Assembly: GCF_003627955.1 (NCBI RefSeq)
Contig: NZ_RBWS01000022.1
Location: forward strand, 80,121-144,120
DNA from: Sphingobacterium puteale
GTDB taxonomy: Bacteria; Bacteroidota; Bacteroidia; Sphingobacteriales; Sphingobacteriaceae
Length of the DNA stretch: 64,000 nucleotides
Direction of reading: 5' to 3'
Shown: positions 44,379-53,663 of the stretch, piece after piece
Layout: each line of letters opens with the position of its first letter
Position numbering within the stretch: the stretch's first letter is position 1
Made by a program: the position numbers and the translations under genes
Notes under the pieces: generated by a model
Seen by the model: the letters and a program-made list of their open reading frames with translations, nothing else
What the model was told of the DNA's origin: nothing
Databases searched by the model: none

Positions 44379-46625
44379 ATGGCAAATCAATTTTTAGTTA
44401 AAGAAACGATGGCAGCTATGCGAGGCATATCCGCTGCTGATATTACAGCTTTACAAAACGGAACTTATGCTGGAGTAGAGCTATTAGGCTATTACGAAAA
44501 AGGGGATACCCCAGCACCGATTATTTATTATCTCGCTCCAACGACGCCTGATCCGGGGTTGGATAATGGTGGAAGCCTCATTGAAACTGGCGGAATTAAA
44601 CTTGTCCACCATTTTATGGATCATGTACATGTATCGTATTTTGGTGCGACTGGACAAGGGTTATCAGATGCTACTGAAGGTATCCAAAAGGCAGTGAATT
44701 ATTCTGCCGCTAGAAAAATACCATTGGTATTTTCTGAAAACACGACATACATCACAAAGGCAGTTATCAATCTACCTTCCGATACAACATTATACTTTAA
44801 CAAGTGTATTGTACAAAAAACTGTTCAAACCGATGGTAAAGCAATATTCACATCAACTGACTCGACGAACATTACGATCAAGGAGCTAGTAGCGGAGGGA
44901 TCTCTAACAAGTCCCGCGTCGTCTGGTTATTCAAATGTCAGCTCCTGTCTATACTTCAAAAACTGTACATATATCACATTAGAAGACTTTCATTTGTCAA
45001 AGATGACATCTGGGTTGATGGTTTACTATTGCACTGGATTAAAGGTAACGAATGGAATAATACGTAACAATATTTTAACGGGTGTAAGCGGATTTGTCAA
45101 TAATTTTGAGTTTGACAATGTGTTTTTTAAAGACAATGGTATTGAAGCCGATGGACAGACGCATGACGTTTATCTAATCAATAGTTCGAACGGTATTTTT
45201 AGAGATCTTACGTTTGACACTGCTATTGATCCAGACTCCTACAATTTAGAGGTGAAGTTTTCGGGTACACAGTTAGCTCAGCACTTTGATAAAATGGAGG
45301 ATATTCTTATCGATAGGTGTAGATGGATACAGGGGAAGGGAATGGATCTGGTTGCTCAGTCACCTGAGGCTTCAGATAGACGGCCGCTCAAGCGGATCAC
45401 GGTGAAAGACTGCGACTTTGGAGCTACCGGCTGGGCCAGATTTACTGGTGTGGAGAATTGCTATTCGATCAATAACAAAGGGTGTGCTTTACAGTACAGT
45501 ACATCAAGTACCTATGCAGGCCATACACCAAGTTTTACCTCGTTTAATGATGCCTTTGAAATAGTTTATAGTAACAGTTTATCGGCGCACTATGCTACAG
45601 ATGTGAATAATGTACAATTTATAAATACCGTTGTCAATAATAAATCTGGAGCAGCATTTCGATATTATGAGGCATCTGCAACACCACCCGCATGTACCAT
45701 AGTAAACCCCACTATTTTGGATAATTCAACGAAAGCTTTCGACGCACAGTTTATTGCTTCTATCGGTAACGGAAGGGTCACTTGTGTAGGAGGAGGGCTG
45801 GCTGATAAATACAAGAGAAATATGCCCTTAAATTATATTAGTGGAGGGAATATAACACCGGATAATAGTAAAGGAGATAATGAAGCCATCTTTCTTCGGA
45901 TTGTTGATACTCCGACAGTGATCAATGCGCCTGTCAACAATATCAATAATACCAAAATGAGAATTGTGTTGTTTACAGCCGGAAGTCCCAACTATAAAAC
46001 CATCGCATTTTCGGAAGCATCTTATAAACTATCTCAAAATACCATCACTGCCCTTTCAGCCAACACCGCAGGGAGCCTAATGGAATTGGAGTTTTTATGT
46101 TATAACGGTGTTTGGTACCAAACGAATGATGCGTCATGGTCCAATGCGTTATTTACGACCAATATCAGAAGAAATATTGCCGTAGTCAGCGCAAATATTC
46201 CAACTTTTACAGACAACCTGGATGTGGTTTTATTGGATGCTACATTAGGAAATAGAACCATTACTTTACCGACGACAAGTAAGGATGGCCGTTCCATTCT
46301 GATTAAAAAGATTGACAGTTCATCAAATACAGTGGTTATAAGTCCAGCGGCAGGGCATACAATAGATGGAGGTGCTGCTGTGACGTTGAGTGCTGAAGGG
46401 CAGTTATTGGAAGTTATATTTAAAGAGAATAAATGGTATACAATCGCGAAAATACCAGTTTTAGCAAATACCTCGGTAGCCGGCTTAGTAAAGCAGGCGC
46501 TGGCTAGTACAGATTCAGCAACTGCACCAGGAGCCACCTATGTTCAAGAAGAAGTACAAAGTTTGTTAACAGAGCTTCGGGATCTAAAAGCAAATTTAAG
46601 GAATGCCGGTGTTTTGGCTACTTAG
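44379..46625 (+). CDS. Tailspike-like beta-helix protein 2
   Basis: From the ATG at 44379 the product has 748 residues without signal peptide; an earlier in-frame ATG lies inside the leader and is rejected. It has the common N-terminal domain, a beta-helix (DVYLINSSNGIFRDL, CTGLKVTNGIIRNN), then a strand-rich C-terminal knob (NRTITLPTTSKDGRSILIKK, GHTIDGGAAVTLSAEG) and a helix LLTELRDLKANLRNAGVLA shared with protein 1. It is closest in its middle part to protein 4. Confidence 0.75.
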   Translation: MANQFLVKETMAAMRGISAADITALQNGTYAGVELLGYYEKGDTPAPIIYYLAPTTPDPGLDNGGSLIETGGIKLVHHFMDHVHVSYFGATGQGLSDATEGIQKAVNYSAARKIPLVFSENTTYITKAVINLPSDTTLYFNKCIVQKTVQTDGKAIFTSTDSTNITIKELVAEGSLTSPASSGYSNVSSCLYFKNCTYITLEDFHLSKMTSGLMVYYCTGLKVTNGIIRNNILTGVSGFVNNFEFDNVFFKDNGIEADGQTHDVYLINSSNGIFRDLTFDTAIDPDSYNLEVKFSGTQLAQHFDKMEDILIDRCRWIQGKGMDLVAQSPEASDRRPLKRITVKDCDFGATGWARFTGVENCYSINNKGCALQYSTSSTYAGHTPSFTSFNDAFEIVYSNSLSAHYATDVNNVQFINTVVNNKSGAAFRYYEASATPPACTIVNPTILDNSTKAFDAQFIASIGNGRVTCVGGGLADKYKRNMPLNYISGGNITPDNSKGDNEAIFLRIVDTPTVINAPVNNINNTKMRIVLFTAGSPNYKTIAFSEASYKLSQNTITALSANTAGSLMELEFLCYNGVWYQTNDASWSNALFTTNIRRNIAVVSANIPTFTDNLDVVLLDATLGNRTITLPTTSKDGRSILIKKIDSSSNTVVISPAAGHTIDGGAAVTLSAEGQLLEVIFKENKWYTIAKIPVLANTSVAGLVKQALASTDSATAPGATYVQEEVQSLLTELRDLKANLRNAGVLAT

Positions 46626-46650
46626 TTATGATTGATTAAACCCAAAAATG

Positions 46651-46686
46651 AAAAAGCAGTATTCGACCGGAGTACTGCTTTTTTTG
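46651..46686 (+). terminator. Terminator after tailspike gene 2
   Basis: AAAAAGCAGTA pairs with TACTGCTTTTT around an 11-base loop, followed by further T. Confidence 0.88.
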
Positions 46687-46723
46687 TTCAACATCATACT
46701 ACTTCCAATAGCGAAAATATAAA

Positions 46724-46823
46724 CTTTTCGGTATCTCCCCGATACCGCTTACATACACTTTGTTTTCCTCGGATAGCCTCCCAAGCAGCCATACTTTTGC
46801 TATACACATAAAAACAAAAGAAT
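46724..46823 (+). promoter_or_regulatory. Shared leader of the tailspike array, copy 3
   Basis: Dyad at 46729-46747 and TACTTTTG at 46792-46799, 63 bases apart. The segment between CTCGGATAG and the -7 box has diverged from copies 1 and 2. Confidence 0.8.
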
Positions 46824-48770
46824 ATGGCAAATCAATTTTTAATTAAGGAGACGATGGCAGCTATGCGAGGCTTATCTGCTTGTGAAATTATGGCATTGCA
46901 AAGCGGATGCTGTGCAGGGATAGAATTATTAGGCTATTATGAGAAAGGAGATACCCCAGCTCCAATTATTTATCATCTAGCTCCAACGACACCTGATCCG
47001 GGACCAGATGACGGCGGGAGCGTCATTGCAGTGGGATCAATCAAACTCATTCACAACTTCGTTGGAGATGTTGACGTCAAATATTTTGGTGCAATACCTA
47101 ATGCGGACAACACAACCCTTATTAATCAAGTGTTGATCCAATTTGACACTGTAGTTCTCTCAGCGGATTATAAAGTCAATCCTGTAGGAAAAACAGATGC
47201 CGGCTACACGGGAGGTGTCAAACCTCGAACCGGAAACACATTAAAATTTCTACATGGATGTAAATTATATATAGATCCAAATGATAGCGAATCTTACTCC
47301 ATTCTTACATTAAATTCAGTTAATGATGTAAAAATTATTGATGCTTTAGTTTATGGTGATGTTGAAAATCATATCGGCAGTAGTGGCGAATGGGGGCATG
47401 GCATAACAGTATACGGTTGCGAAAATATTTTACTGGTGAATCCACAAGCTCATTATTGTTGGGGAGACGGACTTACTATTGCTTCAAGTTCTACTCATCA
47501 CAATAAAAATGTGCGGATTACTGGAGGTACAGAAGCGCATTTTAACAGAAGGAATGGCGTTTCAATAATTTCCTGTGAGCGACTCTATATTGACGAGATT
47601 ATCGCCAACTATAACGGTACCATACGTGGTACGCTGCCGATGTATGGAGTCGATATTGAGCCCAATGCCAATGGTAGGGATCACATAGATTGTGTTATCG
47701 ATAGTATTAAGACGTGGGGTAATAATGAAGGCGGCTTGGAGATCATACCTGCCTATATGCAGCACATTAATTACAATGCGCAAGGCGTTTTTAAATGCTC
47801 TATTGGGTCGTATGTGTCTAATTTTGATGGTGCCAACACACAAGGAAGAGGTTCGCTGCGCATAGCCTATGCAGATAAAGCTGTTGCCGGCATCGTAGAA
47901 ACTCAAAGAGTAAATGGTTACATCGATATAGAAAACGTTACCATAAATGATGCGGTACAACGATCAGTTAATTTTACCAGAGTAGCAGATACAGGTTTAT
48001 CTATTAAACTAGGCAATGTATCCATCAATAATCCATACACAAAACAAGATAACCTTTCATCTCGCGAACTGCGAAATGCAGTATGTTTTATAACACAGAA
48101 TATTCAGACCACATACGGTTTTATCAATATTAATAATTTAGTGGTTAATGACTATAATAATAATCTTGTGGTCGGTGTTTATTTTAGGGCCATCGAGGAC
48201 ATAGTCAATGTTTACCAAAAAGTTAATATACAGCGTTATAATCATATAGGTGAATGGTCAGACCCTGTCGAAGCACCTGCTTATGGATCTACTGGAGACA
48301 GTGTTATTATATCTATGGCTACTCCATTTTATAAAAAAATCTCCGGGAATTATGTAATGAATAACTATGCTGTTGTAGACAAAATGGTTTTTGAAGTGAG
48401 TGGTAATAATAGCATTACACTACCTAATCTAAGTGTTGTTACTAATAAAAGAATAACAGTAATGGCTAACGTAAATATAGATCATGTAATTAACATAAAT
48501 GGGCGATCAGATACACAGTTAATCAATGTAAGACCGGTAAAAGGTCAAACTGTTCAGCTATTCGGCCGAGGCGTTCTCGAATTGGAAATTAAAGATGGTC
48601 AATGGAATATTGTGAAGTCTGTTGGAGAGTATCAAAATGCGATATGCAAAATAAAAGGCGATACAATAAGTAGGCCCTCTTCTCTAGATAATACAATGTA
48701 TGGTTTTCAGTATTATGATACAACCCTAAAGAAATTTGTTTATTGGACGGGTACAGCCTGGCAAAATTAG
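46824..48770 (+). CDS. Tailspike-like beta-helix protein 3
   Basis: The 648-residue protein lacks a signal peptide and has the common N-terminal domain (MANQFLIKETMAAMRGL). The beta-helix carries turns such as GITVYGCENILLVNP, GLTIASSSTHHNKNV and GVSIISCERLYIDEI. This pattern is typical of pectate-lyase-like or GH28-like folds. It ends with the tail-fibre-type YGFQYYDTTLKKFVYWTGTAW and lacks the C-terminal helix of proteins 1 and 2. A polysaccharide substrate is likely but not identifiable. Confidence 0.75.
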   Translation: MANQFLIKETMAAMRGLSACEIMALQSGCCAGIELLGYYEKGDTPAPIIYHLAPTTPDPGPDDGGSVIAVGSIKLIHNFVGDVDVKYFGAIPNADNTTLINQVLIQFDTVVLSADYKVNPVGKTDAGYTGGVKPRTGNTLKFLHGCKLYIDPNDSESYSILTLNSVNDVKIIDALVYGDVENHIGSSGEWGHGITVYGCENILLVNPQAHYCWGDGLTIASSSTHHNKNVRITGGTEAHFNRRNGVSIISCERLYIDEIIANYNGTIRGTLPMYGVDIEPNANGRDHIDCVIDSIKTWGNNEGGLEIIPAYMQHINYNAQGVFKCSIGSYVSNFDGANTQGRGSLRIAYADKAVAGIVETQRVNGYIDIENVTINDAVQRSVNFTRVADTGLSIKLGNVSINNPYTKQDNLSSRELRNAVCFITQNIQTTYGFININNLVVNDYNNNLVVGVYFRAIEDIVNVYQKVNIQRYNHIGEWSDPVEAPAYGSTGDSVIISMATPFYKKISGNYVMNNYAVVDKMVFEVSGNNSITLPNLSVVTNKRITVMANVNIDHVININGRSDTQLINVRPVKGQTVQLFGRGVLELEIKDGQWNIVKSVGEYQNAICKIKGDTISRPSSLDNTMYGFQYYDTTLKKFVYWTGTAWQN

Positions 48771-48812
48771 TCATTATTATATCTATAATTAGTGAAATCA
48801 ATAGAATAGCCA

Positions 48813-48848
48813 AATAGCCTCCCTCTGCCGATTCAAGGGAGGCTATTT
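48813..48848 (+). terminator. Terminator after tailspike gene 3
   Basis: AATAGCCTCCCT with AGGGAGGCTATT, loop CTGCCGATTCA, then TTTG. It is a member of the repeated terminator family also seen at 32.4, 51.2 and 56.8 kb. Confidence 0.85.
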
Positions 48849-48964
48849 TGTCTTTGGAGTCCAGATTAGAAATTAAGGTACAGATATTCAATGTTTATAC
48901 TGTCATATTCCTGGATTCAAAATAGATATGAAAGACCTACTTGGGCAGTCAGATGATACTCATA

Positions 48965-49351
48965 TTACTTCTTTTCAACCTGAAACACCAATCCACAAAT
49001 TACCGCGATAACGCAATAAGACAGTACCAATTCCAGGGCCATAGTTTTAGATAGTATATAGCATGTTGAACAGATACCAATAACGGTAAGCGATATAAGA
49101 ATTGGTTTTAGCCATTTTATATTGACTTTATAACGTGCCAATAAAAACAATGCGAACAGAGTGGTGGATAATGTGGGTAATGAAAAAAGTGCCCCGCCGA
49201 TCAAAAAATATGGGACTAACCAAAGTACGTCAAGGACAGCATGATCTTCTAACCCTCCATAGACAGGAAGAACGATGGCAGCTATTAATATAGTTGACAG
49301 CCAGTGCTTAAAAATATATGACCTGCCCATTAAAAAAACGAATAATTCCAT
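48965..49351 (-). CDS. Membrane protein, paralogue of 34256-34648
   Basis: The 128-residue protein has four hydrophobic segments and shares SYIFKHW near the N-terminus and a VEK end with the protein at 34256. It lies between tailspike genes 3 and 4 on the opposite strand. Function unknown. Confidence 0.6.
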   Translation of the reverse strand: MELFVFLMGRSYIFKHWLSTILIAAIVLPVYGGLEDHAVLDVLWLVPYFLIGGALFSLPTLSTTLFALFLLARYKVNIKWLKPILISLTVIGICSTCYILSKTMALELVLSYCVIAVICGLVFQVEKK

Positions 49352-49377
49352 TACGCTGGATCGACAACAATTCCGTA

Positions 49378-49980
49378 TTATTTTGCTGCAACTGATTTTG
49401 CTTTTTGCACTGAATCGTCAATGATTTTCATTAACGATTCTATATTAGGGATTACTTCCTCCTTTGGCTGCATCATTGGCTTAATATCGGTTCTTGGAAA
49501 ATCGACTTTACCGACAAAATCGGGCAATAGGATTTTAAGCTGTTCATCATTCAAGTTTCCGTAATCTAAAAATTTCCAGCCGCTGATATGCGGCTCTTTA
49601 ATCGCTAGTAAAGTCGCGTACGCGATCATTTTGTTACTTGAGTCAGGTATGGTCATCACGATGAGCTGAGGAAAGAAACAGTACTCGATGTCCTTTAATG
49701 TTTCGATATCGAGATCAATATAATGGATGACCGTGTCGATTTTTAATCCCTGATTACCCAATTGGAGATAACCCTCTTTGATCAGTTTAAATGCGCGCTC
49801 ATTCCCGCCCATCTGTTTTATTAGCCGTGGTGAAGTGAGATTCACAGTAGCTTGCGCATCGCTTGCGATTGACGCAGCCGTCATTTTTGATAGTGCATTT
49901 TTAAGCTCCGGATCTTTCTGGGCCTGACTATAGGTAAAATTGACAATAATGGTGATTACAATTAGTAAAAAAGATCTCAT
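49378..49980 (-). CDS. Exported protein of unknown function
   Basis: From the ATG at 49980 the product has 200 residues and a Sec signal (LLIVITIIVNFTYSQAQ). It contains ALSKMTAASIASDAQATVNLTSPRLIKQMGG and a central FLDYGNLNDEQLKILLP. The pattern resembles secreted proteins with an NTF2-like or lipocalin-like fold, without certainty. It is 26 bases upstream of the membrane-protein gene on the same strand. Confidence 0.55.
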   Translation of the reverse strand: MRSFLLIVITIIVNFTYSQAQKDPELKNALSKMTAASIASDAQATVNLTSPRLIKQMGGNERAFKLIKEGYLQLGNQGLKIDTVIHYIDLDIETLKDIEYCFFPQLIVMTIPDSSNKMIAYATLLAIKEPHISGWKFLDYGNLNDEQLKILLPDFVGKVDFPRTDIKPMMQPKEEVIPNIESLMKIIDDSVQKAKSVAAK

Positions 49981-50157
49981 GGCGTTAATATTGTGAAAGT
50001 TCTCCGGCAATTCAAAACTGGGGATAGCGCTAGTTTTTGTTATGATTAGGGAAAGATACGGCTTTTCTCTTATGTTTTATTTGCTTAATAATAATTGATA
50101 CCAACTATCTATTTAAGATCAATCTTGAAGACTGAGTAGGTTAGCGCATTACCTGGG

Positions 50158-50217
50158 GTTTTTCCCGGTTGGTTCTCACTTGTTACTAAAGATAGACCGT
50201 TGGCGCGGAAGATGTAG
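50158..50217 (+). pseudogene. Decayed 3' fragment of the 40402-type gene
   Basis: The frame FPGWFSLVTKDRPLARKM followed by a stop matches CPGWSSLVTKDGPLALKL and stop of the protein at 40402-40797. Only this end is recognisable. Confidence 0.75.
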
Positions 50218-50263
50218 GAATGTCAGGATAAAACCGTAATTTAATCGATCAAACAGCTTTAAC

Positions 50264-51058
50264 ATGACATTTCTATATCGATATATCCGTTTGACTTTAC
50301 TGGTAGCAGCATCAGTACATTCCATGACTGTTTTTGCACAAAAACAACCTAGTGTGGACAGCAATGCTGTTGCGCTCCAATTCGTTGACCGACTACTTCC
50401 TGAAGGGAACTATACCGCTGCGGTGTTGGGGATTCCCCAGCCGAATGCATCGCAGCTTGCAATTGTAGAGAAAATGAAACTTGCTATCAAAGACAATGAA
50501 GACTGGTTTCTTAACGTAATGAAGCAATTGCCGTCGGGGCAACCTATCCCATATCACAAAAATCTGGGTATTAGCGAAGCGGAGTATGATGCTTTTATGC
50601 AGTTCTCCCAATCTGTCAAAATGGACAAAATAGGAGCTATAGCCCTTAAGGTCATCCGCAGGGGCAGTAGTAGTTTACATTTCGAACCTAAAGACTTCGG
50701 AGATTATTTAAAATATCTAGCCATCGATTTAAAAGATCATACGGTCATGGTCGATAGTTTACGCTTGCCCTACAAAGGAAAAATCACAATGGATGCCAAA
50801 CAGACAACTCTGGTAGCAGGACCTTGGACTGGATACTCCTGGGGACTTGAAGAATATCGTAAGGACGGACAATTAATCGCAGATCCGGATAAAGTAGCTC
50901 CGGCTGAACTCCATGAAGTGGATATAAAATCAATCAAGGTTGTCATGGGCAAACTCGATCATAGCGATCAATGTTTTCTTTATGTCAAGAGTGATATTGT
51001 TAATAAAGGCCATGTGCTTGCAAAACAAGATATCGCCCTTTTATTAAGCAAAGAATAA
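50264..51058 (+). CDS. Exported protein of unknown function
   Basis: The 264-residue protein has a Sec signal (LTLLVAASVHSMTVFAQ) and a body without recognised domain, for example ISEAEYDAFMQFSQSVKMDKIGA and LRLPYKGKITMDAKQTTL. It lies between tailspike genes 3 and 4 on the plus strand. A link to the array is possible by position only. Confidence 0.55.
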   Translation: MTFLYRYIRLTLLVAASVHSMTVFAQKQPSVDSNAVALQFVDRLLPEGNYTAAVLGIPQPNASQLAIVEKMKLAIKDNEDWFLNVMKQLPSGQPIPYHKNLGISEAEYDAFMQFSQSVKMDKIGAIALKVIRRGSSSLHFEPKDFGDYLKYLAIDLKDHTVMVDSLRLPYKGKITMDAKQTTLVAGPWTGYSWGLEEYRKDGQLIADPDKVAPAELHEVDIKSIKVVMGKLDHSDQCFLYVKSDIVNKGHVLAKQDIALLLSKE

Positions 51059-51245
51059 GCCGCGCTTAACTGCCCGAAATTGAAGTTGTACACTATACCT
51101 AAAGTAGGTAAGCTTTTCGCGTAAGCAGGAATAAAATAAAGTCAAGTTTGGATTTGATTCCATCTGACATGGCTATCTTTACTTAACAAGGACTAATCGT
51201 TGATTTATAACTAGTGAAGTAACAATCAATAGAATAGTTAAAATT

Positions 51246-51278
51246 GCCTCCCTTTGCCGATTAAAAGGGGGCTTTTTT
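51246..51278 (+). terminator. Member of the repeated terminator family
   Basis: GCCTCCCTTTGCCGATTAAAAGGGGGC forms an imperfect stem followed by TTTTTTG. The 40 bases before it (TAGTGAA...TCAATAGAATAG) also resemble those before the terminator at 48813. It stands about 190 bases after the nearest gene end. Confidence 0.7.
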
Positions 51279-51325
51279 GTTTTATAAGTTTTCTTCGTAG
51301 CTCTGGGAATCATGAATGGAGCACA

Positions 51326-51424
51326 CTTTCGGTATCTCTCACATACCGCTTACATACACCTTGTTTTCCTCAAATAGCCCCCTTAATCCCCATACTTTTA
51401 CCCATATCATTTAAATAAAAGAAT
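51326..51424 (+). promoter_or_regulatory. Shared leader of the tailspike array, copy 4
   Basis: Dyad CGGTAT-N7-ATACCG at 51330-51348 and a -7 element TACTTTTA at 51393-51400, 63 bases apart. The last G of the -7 element is A here and the region after it differs (CCCATATCATTTA), so expression may be weaker. Confidence 0.78.
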
Positions 51425-53344
51425 ATGGCAAATCAATTTTTAATCAAAGAGACTATGGCGGCTATGCGAGACTTATCTGCGGTTGAAATCACAGCATTAC
51501 AAAATGGAACTTATGAGGGAGTTCAGTTATTGGGCTATTATCAAAAAGGGGATACCCCAGCGCCGATTAATTATTACTTGGCTCCAACGACTCCTGATCC
51601 GGGGTCGGATAACGGTGGAAGCCTAATTGAAGTAAGTGGAATTAAGCTCATGCACAATTTCGTAGGCAGTGTCGATATCAGATATTTTGGAGCAGCGCCG
51701 CAAAATTTGGACAATACGCTTTTTATCCAGAAATGTATTGACACCGTTCAAATCAAATGCATTTCTATTGATAATAATACTTATAAGGTACTTGGGTCAA
51801 TTAATCTAAAATCAGCTTTAAAGATTCAGGGGGATGGTTCCTTGATAACCAAGACCGGTAATCAGGCTATTGCTCTTTTTGTCGGTATAGCAGTTGATGA
51901 TGTGGTCGTAGATAATATTCGATTGCATGGTGGGTTCGATCCTGCAAAACCCAATAACAATGAGTATGCGGGATTGTGGTTTTCCGAATCTTCCCATTTG
52001 GTTATAACAAATGTAAGCGTAGAGAAATTCTCTGTGGGAATACGTCCATACTATTGTGATGATGTAGAAATAGATGGTAATACTATCGTTGATAATCACA
52101 CTGCGGGGATTTCAGGCTTTTCTAATAATATGAAGTTAAAAAATAGCTTTATCCAAAGAAATGGAAATGTAAATCCGATGACATCACAGCAGACGCGAGA
52201 TGTCTATCTGATCAACAGCAGTAATCTTGAGATATTCAATAACACAATTGGAAACTCAACGGATCCGCTTACCAGAGCTTTAACTGTAAGATATGGGGTA
52301 GATGAACTACGGACAGGTTTCGACAAGGTGGAGAATATTTCAATACTACACAACCGCTTTCAAAACAATGGTGTAGGTATCGCAGGCGATCCTGGAGTGG
52401 TAGCAACACAGCGCGTTACTCCAGTCAATGTGATTCTTGAATCTAATGATTTTACGGGTACGACTGATCTATGGATAGATGATGTCTTCAATGCAAGAAC
52501 ACAAAATAACAAAGGTATTGTCAATTACAATGTCAGGATAGGTACGAGTAAACCTTTTTCCCTTTATTCGTTCAATGATGAAACACAACAGGTCAATCAA
52601 AATTCCCTATCCGGCAATCAACTAGTAGCCCGAGATGCTATTATCTTTGATTCGACGAATTTCACCAGTTCTACTGGCTTTGCATTCAATACTGTCGCTG
52701 GCTACGGTGGACTTCCAGCATGTACAATTAAAAGTCCTAAAAGTAAGGTGCCGCTATTTGATGCATCCTTTTCTAGTAGATTTGTTGCCGGATATGTATT
52801 GGTTGAGGATAGCTTTAGGTCGAACTTAAGTAATCGCAACTATTTTGACTATGAGATTGTGAATAGCAGTTCATTTACACCCAATAATATTTCCAACGAG
52901 CGAAATCCCTTTTTTATTAGAGTAGATACTGTAGGAGTATTAAATATTACCGCGCCTACAAATTGTAAAAACGGTGCAGAGCTAGAGATGATCTTGCTAA
53001 ATTTTAAGCCTACTGGACAGATGAATGTTACTTTCTCTGCCGAATACGATCTGTCTGAGAATACGAAACGGGCATTAGCCAGTCTTCCTTATACTAAACT
53101 CATTTTTGTGAAATTCAGATACCTAAGGGGTGTTTGGAGAGAAGATGTCAATAACTATTTTTTCAATAAGTCATCCGCTGTCGCAAATGTCTCAAATGCG
53201 AATCTTTCGAATACAACAGCTACAGATGTCGCAGGTCTGGTCTCTTGGATTAATTCAGATTTAATTCCGTTAGTCAATGCCAATAAAACCCAACTTAATG
53301 CCAAATTAGAGTCCGATCGAGCGAGTGGTCAACAGTCAAGTTAA
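51425..53344 (+). CDS. Tailspike-like beta-helix protein 4
   Basis: The 639-residue protein lacks a signal peptide. It has the common N-terminal domain (MANQFLIKETMAAMRDL, GTYEGVQLLGYYQKGDTPAP) and a beta-helix (NIRLHGGFDP, RDVYLINSSNLEIFNN) similar to protein 2. Then comes a C-terminal beta domain (NVTFSAEYDLSENTKRALA) that matches the corresponding part of protein 2. It ends with LNAKLESDRASGQQ, a tail seen in structural proteins of Bacteroidota phages, as I recall. Confidence 0.75.
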   Translation: MANQFLIKETMAAMRDLSAVEITALQNGTYEGVQLLGYYQKGDTPAPINYYLAPTTPDPGSDNGGSLIEVSGIKLMHNFVGSVDIRYFGAAPQNLDNTLFIQKCIDTVQIKCISIDNNTYKVLGSINLKSALKIQGDGSLITKTGNQAIALFVGIAVDDVVVDNIRLHGGFDPAKPNNNEYAGLWFSESSHLVITNVSVEKFSVGIRPYYCDDVEIDGNTIVDNHTAGISGFSNNMKLKNSFIQRNGNVNPMTSQQTRDVYLINSSNLEIFNNTIGNSTDPLTRALTVRYGVDELRTGFDKVENISILHNRFQNNGVGIAGDPGVVATQRVTPVNVILESNDFTGTTDLWIDDVFNARTQNNKGIVNYNVRIGTSKPFSLYSFNDETQQVNQNSLSGNQLVARDAIIFDSTNFTSSTGFAFNTVAGYGGLPACTIKSPKSKVPLFDASFSSRFVAGYVLVEDSFRSNLSNRNYFDYEIVNSSSFTPNNISNERNPFFIRVDTVGVLNITAPTNCKNGAELEMILLNFKPTGQMNVTFSAEYDLSENTKRALASLPYTKLIFVKFRYLRGVWREDVNNYFFNKSSAVANVSNANLSNTTATDVAGLVSWINSDLIPLVNANKTQLNAKLESDRASGQQSS

Positions 53345-53363
53345 CGATATTGAGCCGTTAGAG

Positions 53364-53396
53364 AAATGGAATATTCGCAAGGATATTCCATTTTTT
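53364..53396 (+). terminator. Terminator after tailspike gene 4
   Basis: AAATGGAATAT pairs with ATATTCCATTT around a short loop, followed by T residues. Confidence 0.85.
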
Positions 53397-53446
53397 GCTT
53401 AATAGGGGCGTTCTATAATTTTGAAAAGTAGGCAATCCAATAAGTA

Positions 53447-53546
53447 CTTTTCGGTATCTCCTATATACCGCTTACATACGCCCTGTTTTCCTCAGATAGC
53501 GTTCTTATCAACCATACTTTTGCTATACACATAAAAACACAAGAAA
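53447..53546 (+). promoter_or_regulatory. Shared leader of the tailspike array, copy 5
   Basis: Dyad at 53452-53470 and TACTTTTG at 53515-53522, again 63 bases apart. The leader is as well preserved as the others although the gene behind it is broken. Confidence 0.78.
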
Positions 53547-53663
53547 ATGGCAACAAATCAATTTTTAATTAAGGACACCATGTAGGACATGAAGACACTG
53601 AATTCTACCGAAATCACTGCATTGGAAAGCGAAATAATATCTTTACAAGATCAAAGTGGATAA
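53547..53663 (+). pseudogene. Truncated fifth tailspike gene
   Basis: The frame starts MATNQFLIKDTM and meets TAG at 53583-53585. It continues DMKTLNSTEITALESEIISL and ends at 53661-53663. This matches the first 30 or so residues of the array's common N-terminal domain, so the gene has a nonsense codon and lost everything after the first helices. Confidence 0.85.

Noticed and set aside
41687..53344. Phase-variable invertible cassette system
   Set aside because: All leaders and genes point the same way, each has its own terminator, and I found no inverted copies of the leader in the window.
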